The position numbers and the translations under genes are program-made. Under the pieces are notes generated by a model that worked only from the letters and a program-made list of their open reading frames with translations, did no database searches and was not told the origin of the DNA. 64,000 nucleotides of DNA from Siphonodentalium dalli (Eukaryota; Mollusca; Scaphopoda; Gadilida; Siphonodentaliidae). The stretch spans positions 208,048,151 through 208,112,150 of the forward strand of contig CP136065.1 of NCBI GenBank assembly GCA_032622095.1, in the 5' to 3' direction. Shown here piece by piece: positions 10,987 to 21,739 of this stretch. The first letter of the stretch is position 1. Each line of letters begins with the position of its first letter.

Positions 10987-11859
10987 ATATAGTTAGTGCG
11001 TATGTAATGGTGGGAAATGTATGTTCAGATAATAAGTTAGACAAACCACATATGGTTTGAACATTTCCAAAGGGAACTACTCGTCAAGGACTATTCAGTA
11101 TAAAAAAGGGTGAGCTACGTTTATGAACAAATGAAATGTGGTGAATTTCCTTGGAAATTTTCGAAAATATTAATAGGCGAAAACGGAAATACAAAGGGAT
11201 AAATGCGCGACAATTTAGTAGATTTGTTCCGTATATATATATACAGCACAGGTAAATGTCGAGTAACTTTTCCCGAGGGATTTGTGTAAGTAACTGCTAA
11301 TAATATTTTGATGCACATGTCCGATTTTCATATAAATTATTTTAAAATGATCAGAAATCAATTTCTGCGGGCGATTTATTTTAATACCATGCATCATTCA
11401 CATGCGCCTGTGGAGGAAATAGCACATATACCAGTATATATACTATACCTGTTATTGTATATAATGGTTTATTATATGCTAAGCCATCAAATAGTAGTAT
11501 TTTTGCATCAGATAAAAACCGTTATCCGTCTAGTGATATTAGCACAGGCAGCCCGTGCATGTGGGATAGCTTGGTGAGAATTCCCTGTCTCACCCAACAC
11601 GTGACCATCTACCTCACCCTACCCACGTGACTGCTTTACCTATTTAATTAAGACCCGGTACTAATTTAACAATCCGTCATCATGTGTTGTGTCAACTTAA
11701 ACAATGGAGACCAACCAGTTGCGCTTCACGTTTCAAGTAAATAAATACGGACGAATTCGTGGACGCTAATACAAATGGAGATAGGCCTCCAACATGTGAA
11801 TCACGAAGAACCTCTAACATAACCTCACTTGCAGACGCAGAGTTGCGCAACATGCAATA

Positions 11860-12022
11860 CAAGAATACCATAGTCAGAAATGGTATAAATAACGCGCTCA
11901 AGATCATATATTATATACCCATGATTGTAATTATAGAATATAAAATATATTGGTTTCACGAATGACCAACTCAGAATTCCGTTAAAATAACAATAACAAC
12001 CAGCACCTAATTAACGAACCGG
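11860..12022 (-). repeat. Dispersed repeat R1, copy C
   Basis: Reverse-complement match to copy A over 11902-12022, including TAACGGAATTCTGAGTTGGT and ATATATTTTATATTCTATAA. Bases 11860-11890 match copy B's CATTTCTGACTATGGT extension. It is the longest of the three copies seen. Confidence 0.75.
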
Positions 12023-12029
12023 TGGCCGA

Positions 12030-12860
12030 CTCGGCCGTCTCCGACCACAACCATCAGTGGGCTGCAGAACGAAACATATCTATAAAAGTTGAAATATAAG
12101 ACTTACAAATTATCTTTTAAATTTCTTTTATTGGTAATTGACATAGCTTGTCACAAACCAAAAATCAACATTATTGACTTAATAATGTAAAGGACAATAA
12201 ACGAAATTGAAATTCCCAACTACACCTTTTACCGGACTCGGCCTCCTGGTCGCGCAGTTCGATTTTTAAACCGGAAAAACCAATTATCTATAAATAAAAT
12301 GCCCATCGGACCACAGCTTTCAATAATTTGCAGAACAGTACACACGCGGCGCGCTAATAAGTGACTAATTGTGCGAACACATTCCATCAAACAGTGGCCC
12401 CAAGCGAAACTGGCATTACTTGCACATAACAATAGCCGCTTCACAATGACGAACGAAATAGTTCCACATTCGAATAGTTGTCATCGTTGCAATAAATCGT
12501 CGAAATGGTTTAACTAACATTTGTCTGTCATACATGTATATACACGTTTCCTTTTCTAATGGTACCAATATATGACAAACATGATTGGTTAAGTTGTTTA
12601 TACTTCATAGCGATACGCGAGTTTCACGGAATTTGTGCAGGTGCAACAATGTGACGTATTCATGTCGATTTCACAGGACCATGACGTATTAACCTTGCGC
12701 GCATGGATAGCGCGCATTGTTTTTAAAGTATATACATACTTAAATCATCCGAATATCGCATCAGATTTCTCCCCAGATTTATCGTTACGAAGCTACTGGA
12801 ATATGCCAAAGATTGGTATAAAACAAAAAATTGGAATGAGGCTCCTTGTTTAGGAGAAAC
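12030..12860. other. No gene recognised
   Basis: Short chance frames only, on both strands. No exon-like or repeat structure was noticed other than the flanking repeats. Confidence 0.45.
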
Positions 12861-12861
12861 A

Positions 12862-13014
12862 TGATCCATTATGACCTGAGGTGTGGGCATGGGAAAACCT
12901 CACCCTCGGGGCCAGATATTTGGTCCGGACACTCGGCAAGCCTCGTGGCCGGCCCAAATATCTGGCCCCTCGGGTGAGATTTTTCCACCCCACACCCCAG
13001 GTCATGATGGATAA
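12862..13014. repeat. Long GC-richer hairpin, ~60 bp arms
   Basis: Left arm 12862-12919 carries ATGACCTGAGGTGTGGG and CACCCTCGGGGCCAGATATT. The right arm 12948-13014 carries AAATATCTGGCCCCTCGGGT and CCACACCCCAGGTCATGATG. The arms are inverted copies with few mismatches and are visibly GC-richer than the flanks. Probably a short foldback MITE. Confidence 0.75.
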
Positions 13015-13312
13015 TATTAATCTCACTCGTATCCATCCGCGCTAAAATTAAAAGTGATTTGGTACTGGATGAGTTAATTGAACTGGAGTTACTGTTCAGG
13101 TTGAAAGATTATAATGCGTGATCAATTAATTTTTTTTTTTAAACATATTATGATTTTATCCCCTTTATCATCAACCAATCTGTCTGAAAAATGGAACTTC
13201 TTTTATATTCACAAGCTCATTACCATGGCTATTCTTGTGTATACAGATTTGCACTTTTTACTCTTCTTTCGATTTGAGTCATGGGCTAACTGAGCGGGGC
13301 ATATAATAAACA

Positions 13313-13456
13313 GAACATCTACATTTTTTTTTTATATGATAATTATCTCAATCGTGATGACAAACAAAAATGAATTTCCACTCGTGGCTGAAATTCATTT
13401 TTTTTTCATCACTCATGGGATAATTCCCATATCCAACCAAAAAGTGTAGATATCCT
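13313..13456. repeat. Long hairpin with ~65 bp arms and CACTCGTGG loop
   Basis: Left arm 13313-13378 and right arm 13390-13456 pair through ATCTACA, GATAATTATC, CGTGATGA and AATGAATTTC and their complements. The central loop reads CACTCGTGG. The loop word is shared with the smaller hairpin at 7093-7162. Confidence 0.7.
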
Positions 13457-13457
13457 C

Positions 13458-14215
13458 TATATATCTGGTATTTTTCCCAGGGGCCTGTGGCAGTATTCAC
13501 ATGCGCGATTTCCGAGTTGTTGGCTTTTGATACCGGGTGTGCTGTGATACCGGGTGTGCTCTTTCTGTCATCGCCGTTGTTTCTCTAAAGTATAGTACTT
13601 AGTCTATACTATATATATTTATCACTTAAAGGCACGTGCGGCCTTAGTTGTCGAAAATATTCATATTTGTTCCAATCACCGTAAACATAAAAACATTAAA
13701 ACCCATACAGTTTCGTTCATATATACCATGACCATCGCGTAAACAGCATGTTATCATAAAGACATACTATATTTTACCTAAGCAAAAGCCTGATTGTGTT
13801 ACAGAAGACAGCACAATGCTACTGGCTAATCACACACAAATGGCATAAACGCTCTTTATTAGTTCCATATCAGGAATTATCCAACAAAGAACGCTCTTTA
13901 TGTTTACCATCATAATATAAACAAACACCAGAAAAGTAACTTTTTATGCTCTTGTTTACATAACAATAGTCAAACATATGACAATAACATACTGTTTATG
14001 CGACATGTCTTATTTGTATACGGACAAAGTCTGTCTACATTTTTATGTTCTTTCTGTTTGTGGCGGTTTTTGACGGGTGGAAATTTTTTCACAGGATACA
14101 CACCGCCAAGGCCAACCGTATCTTTAATTAGCACCTAAACCCTGCCTCATATATGATTCAGTAAGACACACATGTATTATACACAGGTCACTGGAAAAAA
14201 TACCAGATATACCAA
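13458..14215. mobile_element. Outer inverted-repeat pair around a TTAA MITE
   Basis: TATATCTGGTATTTTTCCCA then GGGGCCTGTG at 13458-13488 is inverted at about 14184-14215 as CACAGGTCACTGG then AAAAAATACCAGATATACC. The TTAA MITE 13630-14123 lies wholly inside. The outer pair may be an older host element; no target duplication is clear. Confidence 0.45.
13630..14123 (+). mobile_element. TTAA MITE, copy 1 of a two-copy family
   Basis: TTAA at 13626-13629 and 14124-14127. Ends read AGGCACGTGCGGCCTTAG and, inverted, AGATACGGTTGGCCTTGG. The 494 bp body aligns in direct orientation with 21173-21731 through ATATTCATATTTGTTC, ATAAACGCTCTTTATTA, TTCCATATCAGGAA, ACAATAACATACTGTTTATG and TGGCGGTTTTTGACGG. 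Non-coding. Confidence 0.85.
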
Positions 14216-14281
14216 TATTTATAACAGTGACAAGGTTCACAAGTCCTATTTTAGGAAAAGCACACCATCTACAATATTCCT

Positions 14282-14788
14282 CATGGATTCTCAAAATCTT
14301 TTTTCTTACTGCAATTTCCTTTATTTTGATGTATAATTCGGTAGTATCAAACGAAGGGAAGTCGAGATATCGTTTCGAAAACTAGCAATATCTACCGACG
14401 ATAACAGATCGTCAATTTTCCTGTCCGGGAAGTAGTGATTATACACAGATACTAATTCAATTATTATACGATCGTATTTGCCGAACTTGCTAATTCCCCG
14501 TACGACATGTCGACTTCGCTTAAATAGACTTCGTCAAGTTATATATGAAAAGAACATTTTATGTCCTATAACATTCACTGGGGCATACTTTGGTTGAGCT
14601 GACAATTTCTTAGAATTATTGAAGATATTAGGCGGACAGGGAGACTGACATCGGTACGATGTATATCGACTTCCCTTCGTTTGATATTTTGGAATTATAC
14701 ATCAAAAGAAAGGATATGTCAGGGCCAATGTGAATCAATGAAATATTTTGTGACTGATTTGAACGGTTTTGAGAATCATCCACCAGGC
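14282..14788. mobile_element. Inverted-repeat element, ~95 bp arms
   Basis: The left arm 14282-14377 (GATTCTCAAAATC, ATTTTGATGTATAATTC, ATCAAACGAAGGGAAGTCGA) pairs with right arm 14664-14788, which contains an extra ~35 bp. The ~285 bp loop is non-coding. The 65-residue frame at 14681 lies in the right arm and is not a gene. Confidence 0.6.
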
Positions 14789-15498
14789 GGGATTATAGTA
14801 TTCTCAAGATCACTGCATCTCGCCGTATATGACAGGAACCTACAAAATATTTTCCTAAAAACACACGAAATTATCTAGACTATTAACCCAGTTAGGGTAT
14901 GCACTCGGTCTACAATCTGAAATCACGACTGTCTGCGAGAAAATAAATAAAACATTGTTCATTGCATATTTGATTTTTTATGGCAGCCATTAATTTGCAG
15001 AACTATTTTTTATTGTGCGAAGGACCAAAACAACATGGAAACATCATAAATATTATTCAACCTCGTTTTCAGTAATCGGGCAGATATAAACATTCACTAC
15101 TGATAAATCTTTTCAGACATTATGTAGCTTTATGGTGATTTTTTTCCCTCACAAAAATAGTTCTGCAAATGCCTGTCTGTCTCATCGCTACCGTCGTCTC
15201 GTTATCAAAGTGAGCAACTTCATTGCCGATGACAGATCCTGTGCCTGTGGATTCCCGAGGAAGATACTGAACACTTTCTGATAAACTGTCCTTTGTACTC
15301 AACCCAAAGAACTGATCTGATTGATACAATGAATTCACTTCAAGTATTTTCCCACAAAGCTCTCTTGATTGGCGACATCACGCTCAAAGACAACGATAAT
15401 TTCATTTTCCTTGATGCAGCCTTAAAATTTATTAAATTGTCCGGCATGTTCTCGTGATTAATCAATAAACTAAATTTATGATATATGTATCCTTGCGT

Positions 15499-15526
15499 AT
15501 ATGAGTCATTATCAATTTTGGCGCAT
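15499..15526 (-). repeat. Short block shared with 20094-20121
   Basis: ATGAGTCATTATCAATTTTG followed by GCGCA matches the reverse complement of 20094-20121 over about 27 bases. Similarity fades quickly outside. Probably remnants of the same dispersed element. Confidence 0.4.
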
Positions 15527-15700
15527 ATTTTAGTCTGGTGAAAAATGTAAAAAATAAGTTGGTAGAACACGTAATTTGGTGACTGCTTGGAACAAATAGA
15601 CATTATAGGTTATTGAAATACTAAAATGCAGGCTTAACCACCTATAATTCGTATTTGGTTGTGTTGTGAATATCGGCTATTCATATTTAATGTCTATACT

Positions 15701-15732
15701 GTAACAACAACTCTTTGTATGGTTGTTGTTAC
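15701..15732. repeat. Perfect 10 bp-arm hairpin
   Basis: GTAACAACAA and TTGTTGTTAC flank a 12-base loop. It is small and may be chance or a terminal structure of an unrecognised element. Confidence 0.5.
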
Positions 15733-17659
15733 GAAATAATGGAACTACTTCATTTTCTAACTCAAACATGTCAAATTGGGTTATATTACAACTAATAAAT
15801 AGGATTTGTCATATTCTATGGTGTTAAATCATGCCTTGTCCATGTGTAGTATCAACTGTTTTTTTCTAAAATAACATTTTGCCGATACTAAAGATTGCAT
15901 CAAGAGAGAATATTTTATCATATTGAGTATTGGTTTAATGATCTGAACCCAATAGGTCAAAACCACTGGCCATTCAAAATAACTCCCTTGGAATAATATG
16001 ACTTAGCATTTTTAAATGTCATTATTCCCCGTGTTACAGGGAGGACATCCAAGTTACATTACAGACAGCAGTCGTTACAGGATAGAAACTTTGAGCATAC
16101 CGGTGCGGCTGGTATCACCAATATGTCACATTTCGAGTATAACGCAACACTAATACAATTTCAAATGTCATATGTTACATTAAAGACAGATGTGTTACAC
16201 AATATACGTAACGTGTGCATTTGGACTCTTCCAGTTCCATGTCGAGGAAGGAAAAGCAGATTAATATATTCAGGAGCTCACTTGTTAAAGAGTTTTTGTC
16301 AAAGAGTTGTTAAAGAGTTGTTTTCTCTTGTCACACAAACGATATGTGGGCTTTTATTGTTACATGAAATACTTTTTTCATAATTGTCTTATTGGACACA
16401 AAACACGATGAAAATGGGATATTGGACATGTATTTTTTCAACAAACCAAAAGGAAAATGTATGGCTGAAATGAAGAATTTACCATATAGAATGAAGTTTG
16501 TGGGGACAATATATAGTGTGCTCCGCTGCCCTCTGTCGTGACTGCACATACACCAGTCCTGATACACAAAGAGGAGCATGTACTAGCGATGTACATGTAT
16601 ATATCAGATATGTATACGTGAGCTACAATCGTGGACCAACTTGGCCATTCAGATCACACGCGCTGAGTCACCAGAGAAACAAAATGGATGCTGCTATTTA
16701 ATGCATCATGCATGTAACCTACATAACATCTCAACTCAATTATGTTACGGGGAGCGTTTCACGAGAAATAATTTGAGGTTAAGTTACACGACACGTATAT
16801 ACGTGCATGTAGATAAACAGGAATTTATCTGGTCAATAACAACCTGGCCCACATGCATGACTATACGTACACAATTAGTCGGTTAAGAATAAGTTAAGAT
16901 TTATGTCCGAAGTATAACATTTAACCTTTAACTGGGAAGATGATTTTCAACCAGTGGTGAGCGATGTGGCAGATACGCGCATATGTTATTTACGTTTCAT
17001 ATGCGTGTAACCGAAATCGCATAAAGGGCACCCGACTCTCACGCTAAGATGCACACAAACGGAAGCACTAGGATCAACCATCGTGTCCAAAACAGGCTAA
17101 TGAAGAGAGAACAGAATGCGTGCAAATGGTAATTTGAAATATGTTTCAAGGAAAACTCTAAACTAATCACAACTACATGCATGGATATCTTCCAAACTAT
17201 GCACATATGGCCTTTACAATATCTTTATAATGTATCACTGACATTTCAAACTTTAATAATAAGCAGTGTGTGAAACCTTAAAAAAGCTTAAATATACGGA
17301 TAAACTGAGAAAATAAACCTCGGCCAACAATCTTTCATAAATTCCAATTCATTACATATTGGAATAATTCCTTTTGGATATTTTCAACCGGTTTCCCCCT
17401 CCTAAGATTGGAAAATTTGCAACTGTAATTATTACAAACAAAGCAACAAAAATTACTGGTTGGAAAATCCAACAATGAGAACAATTTCAACCTATATGTG
17501 GTGCAATATTTCCAAGTAATATTCTATCAGGCATGAAACTTCAAACTTTTTACCAAAGTTGACCCCCCCCCCTCTTGACACGTTCCTACATTCAAGACAT
17601 AGTTTGGTTACTCAATTGGTATTCAATTATGAATTATTTATTGATACATTCAACTAGAC

Positions 17660-18280
17660 ATGACACCTTCGTCAATAATCACCTTCGAAAACACCATAAA
17701 TCGTCTTCTCCCCTTTGCTGTCAATGATATATGTCGTACCATCCTGTTTACTCTCTACGGCAGTTTCACACTGTCTCGTCCACATCCTCAACCTGGTGTT
17801 TCCCTTCGATTTCAATATATGTCTTATCCACCTCTACATGCCCTACTTCCGTTTCACAACAATCCTCGTCTACACAATATTAGCAACTGTCTTCTCCTCT
17901 TCGCTTTCATCATCAATGACATCTGTCTTAACCACCCGTTTTACAAGCCTGTTCACTCTCTATTGCAGTCTCGCGACATATCTATAGCTCTCCGCGCTCT
18001 CCATTTACATTATAATCCATCTGTATACCACTTTCCTCGAAACTGTCCCAATAGAATACTCACTATCTACAGTCTCCGAACATGTCTCATCAATACTCTC
18101 CATCTGCATCTGCATACCACTTTCCTTGACAACAGTTTACTGTCTCACTCACTTGCACAAAACCTCTAGTTCCTGTCGTCTCGTCCACAAAAAACAACTT
18201 CGTCTCTTTCTACGACATTTTTATGACCTATGTGCACACTCTCTACTGTAGTTACACTTCACGTGTTCTGCTCACACCCT
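17660..18280. repeat. Decayed tandem repeat, strongly pyrimidine-rich on plus strand
   Basis: Phrases like CAATGATATATGTC, CAATATATGTC and CAATGACATCTGTC begin near 17722, 17811 and 17914. CACTCTCTA(C/T)(T/G)GCAGT-type phrases recur near 17750, 17957 and 18238. CTGCATACCACTTTCC-like words recur near 18020 and 18110. Spacings near 90-105 bp suggest a degenerate tandem array. The composition bias alone explains the 169-residue open frame here. Confidence 0.45.
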
Positions 18281-18564
18281 CAACATGCATGACATATGCT
18301 ACTTCCAAACAATTGCGCTAACACAATCAGGAGTTCAACATCAGTTGCATTTTGACAGCTTTCTATCTCTTTCCTGTAACCACTATTCAGGAAAAGTGCA
18401 TGTATATGAGAACGCCTACCTGTGGTTCATATTAGAATTCCCAACAATAAAACATTGTGCCACATATAATTCGACAGTTTTATCACACAATTAGGCTAAT
18501 TTGCGAGCAAAGTTGTATTACTGCAACATATAAATCTTCTAACATACTCTGGTCGTGTAGCACA

Positions 18565-19400
18565 TTTTGTACTTAATGTAACGAACACGCGATCTAATCG
18601 TGAATTAAACAGTAACTAATCATAAGTAACTCATCTATGCTTGCCCACCATATTACACCCAAATATAGCCATTGCCACTAATTTATTATTAGTATAAAGG
18701 CGGAAGGTTTTTCCGCATTACACTATAATACTAAATTAGTGACTGCTAATCGTAGTATTTCGTGTAACGTGTATTTGTGCTTGAAAATGTAACAATATCA
18801 TCTTAACTTCGATATTTCCAAATCAGTTTTACACTGCTCATCTAAATATGAAATATATACACACAGTAAACTAATGCTATAACAGAATAACAAACGATTT
18901 CTAGCTATTACTTACAATAGTATAATCCATGTAACACACTGTCGTCCATCGTGTTACTCGCAGAGTATTTCATGTAACGAAAGCACCATTTGATACGTCT
19001 CACATGTAGAAGATGTATGGTATATTATCGTATGTGTTCGTTCATATCAGAATAAGAGCACGAAGTCGACAAAGTGACTAAAAGCCGATTTTATTCAAAA
19101 CTAACTCCGTTTTAGGTAACACTGTTATATCCTGTAATAATTTAAGTATTTCCCGTAACGAGATTTCACATAATACACCATCCCAGCAAATGGTGTCTCA
19201 TAGAAATATAACTTCTTCACTAAAATTCAAAGTTAATAAAATACCCAACAGTTTACACGTAATTCCACTTAAAATTTAGCCGCCTATATTTCAAATAGTC
19301 TGATCTCAATGTAATGTTTTATTTCCAGTAACAAAACTGGTCATTCCTGTAATTGTTTTTTTCGTAACAGGAGGAGACCGTTACATGAGATATGTATTGG
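18565..19400 (+). repeat. Decayed ~187 bp tandem repeat
   Basis: AGTATTTCNNGTAACG-like words occur at about 18754, 18964 and 19145, with weaker forms at about 18569 (GTACTTAATGTAACGAAC) and 19318 (TTATTTCCAGTAACAAA). Spacings are about 185, 210, 181 and 173 bp. Each is preceded by a GTAACAC or TGTAAT word. Divergence is high; no frame is conserved. Confidence 0.5.
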
Positions 19401-20433
19401 CTATCAAAAACAAAATATCTCAACGATTTCTCCCTTCAGCAGGGAGATAATGTGGCAATCAAAATGACTTAGAAACGTCTCTTCAAAAATGAATTAGAGA
19501 TACTGAAGTCCTTCATTATATCGATTAAATTCACGTTGCATTTCAGACGTTTTTGAAATATACGGTTGTGGGTGCACCTACCTGATACATATTTTTTTCG
19601 CGACTGTTTCTGAAAATTCCAAATCTGTGCACATTTTTGAACATACCTTGTGTTCTCACTTTTATAAGGCATGTGATGTAATTTACTATTTACATGTAGG
19701 GCCTATTATTTTGCTCTTATACCACTTCGTTACAGAAGAGACCTTGAGTTGAGGGACAAGATGTAATGAACAAAAAATATATGGAAATCTTGGATATTGA
19801 TGGCCTAAGGTTTATTATCATTAAGAGTAATGACCATTGTTTAATTACACATGAAAGTTTCCATAATTATTTTGAACAATATCTATAGACGGATGAGCCA
19901 ACTCGAAATTTTGAAATTGGGACATGAGTTTTAGTGGAAATTCAGCTATAAAAGTGATGAGTAGGGAGTGAATATACAGCTACACGACATGTGTACGGTA
20001 TATATTTTATAGAACTCATTGCGGGCCAAATATAAAATCATAATTTGTCAGCATATATCTTGTCTGAAAGACGCTAGTGTCAAAGGACAAGAATGTGCGC
20101 CAAAATTGATAATGACTCATATCTGTATATCTATGTATACTTAAGCGTATATATATGTACTGATTGAATTCAGTATTAAGTATAACGTTCATGTACAAAC
20201 TCCCCTGTCGGCTATATAGTTAGCCACCCAAAACACAAACAAATGTACCCCCATTAACATCCATTAACGAACCAAATGACTTATATATATAACTCGCACC
20301 CCAGATTTACCCCCCCCCCGCCCCCGCCACAACCACCACACTATCACTCACCAGTAATACTTAATAGTATAGTTATTCAAATTCAATTGTTATTGTATAC
20401 ATGCACCCGTCATGCCAAACCCATTCTGTTTAA

Positions 20434-20904
20434 AGGTACTCAACCCGTAAAGAGGGTCCCCATCTCAACAGATTCCAACAACAACAATCCTATCAGAGGG
20501 TCCTATATTACTATTTCTTTGGCTTTGGGGGTAAAAAATATTTGATTCGAGTCGAGGAACCCATCAAACAAAGCTCAGAGTTATTAGATGTTGATTTTTC
20601 AAATTTGTTATGTTCTCGAGATGAGTACCAATAACTGCCGTAATCTGCTCTGGATGTGTGTACTCCAAATTTATTCAAACAGACAAGGATGAATAACTCT
20701 AAAATCAAGTGGTAATTTTAACGCAATTTTGACTGAGTTCTGGGCCAGATAGTATTCCCGATAATGAAAAATAATAGATTTCTAAAATCGATATCTAACA
20801 AATCTGAGCTTTGATGGGTGACTTCCTCGACTCGAATCAAATATTTTTGACCCCCGAAGCCATTGAAATAGTAATTGAGAGGAGTTTTATCGGGTTGAGT
20901 ACCT
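20434..20904. mobile_element. TTAA MITE with long inverted arms
   Basis: TTAA at 20430-20433 and 20905-20908. Ends read AGGTACTCAACCCGTAAAGA and, inverted, AGGTACTCAACCCGATAAAA. The arms extend about 150 bp inward, sharing TACTATTTC, AAATATTTGATTCGAGTCGA and the complement of AAAGCTCAGA. The 471 bp body is non-coding. Confidence 0.85.
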
Positions 20905-21172
20905 TTAATATACCATTTATATTTGTTGACATACTTATTCTGTATTGTGGGGAGCGGAGGTCCATCTAAGTTTTAAGAACTTGTCCTCCAATCCCCTAGT
21001 ATCTGTATATGAATATACTATTAAAATATGTTTAAACCAATCATCGTTATCGCGGTTGCAGTTGCATGTCAGTATTATCATTATCACCATAATCATCAGC
21101 ATCGTCATGGTTATCATTTCGTCATAGTCGCTGTCTTTATTTGTCATCAACTAGGATTGTTGTTTAGTTTAA

Positions 21173-21731
21173 AGGTACGGGTGGCGTTCATTGCAGAAAT
21201 ATTCATATTTGTTCAAATCGCCACCAACAGAAGGAATATTAAAATATATATAGTTTTGTTCATATGCCAAGCATAATCAGCGCGTAAACAGGTGTAAATA
21301 GTATATTGTCGTCGAGACGTACGATGGTGTACGTAAACAAGAGCCTGCTCGTGTTACAGAAGTTGTTTTCTGTTTACATAACACAGCGCAATTCTATTGG
21401 TTAATCACGCACATCACATGATATAAACGCTCTTTATTATTTCCATATCAGGAAAACAGTAACAAAGAACGCTCTTTATGGTTACGGTCAGGTTACCATT
21501 TCCGGGTCTAAACAAAAGCCAGGTAATGTAACGTTTTTTGCTTTTGTTTACATAACAAAGGAAAAATAATTGACAATAACATACTGTTTATGCCATATTT
21601 CTGATTGGTATAAGAATAAGCCTTAAGGTATGTCTATATTTTACTATTCTTTCTGTTTATGGCGGTTTTTGACGGAGGTGAATATTTTAACAGCTTACCT
21701 AAGTTACCCATCGCCAACGCCGCCCGTATCT
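21173..21731 (+). mobile_element. TTAA MITE, copy 2 of a two-copy family
   Basis: TTAA at 21169-21172 and 21732-21735. Ends read AGGTACGGGTGGCGTTCATT and, inverted, AGATACGGGCGGCGTTGGCG. It aligns along its length with 13630-14123 in the same orientation and is about 65 bp longer. Both copies contain tandem-like ACGCTCTTTAT words and GTTTACATAACA. Non-coding. Confidence 0.85.
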
Positions 21732-21739
21732 TTAATAAA

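Larger units (their letters stand above)
14790..17650. other. No gene recognised
   Basis: Only short frames with no recognisable domain. It contains the small hairpin at 15701-15732 and a 27 bp block shared with 20 kb. GTTAC/GTAAC words are frequent at 16.02-16.23 kb and may be a stray piece of the repeat at 18.57-19.4 kb. Confidence 0.4.

Noticed and set aside
17660-18169. 169-residue open frame
   Set aside because: Its length is explained by the pyrimidine-rich plus strand; no domain is recognised and decayed tandem repeats underlie it.
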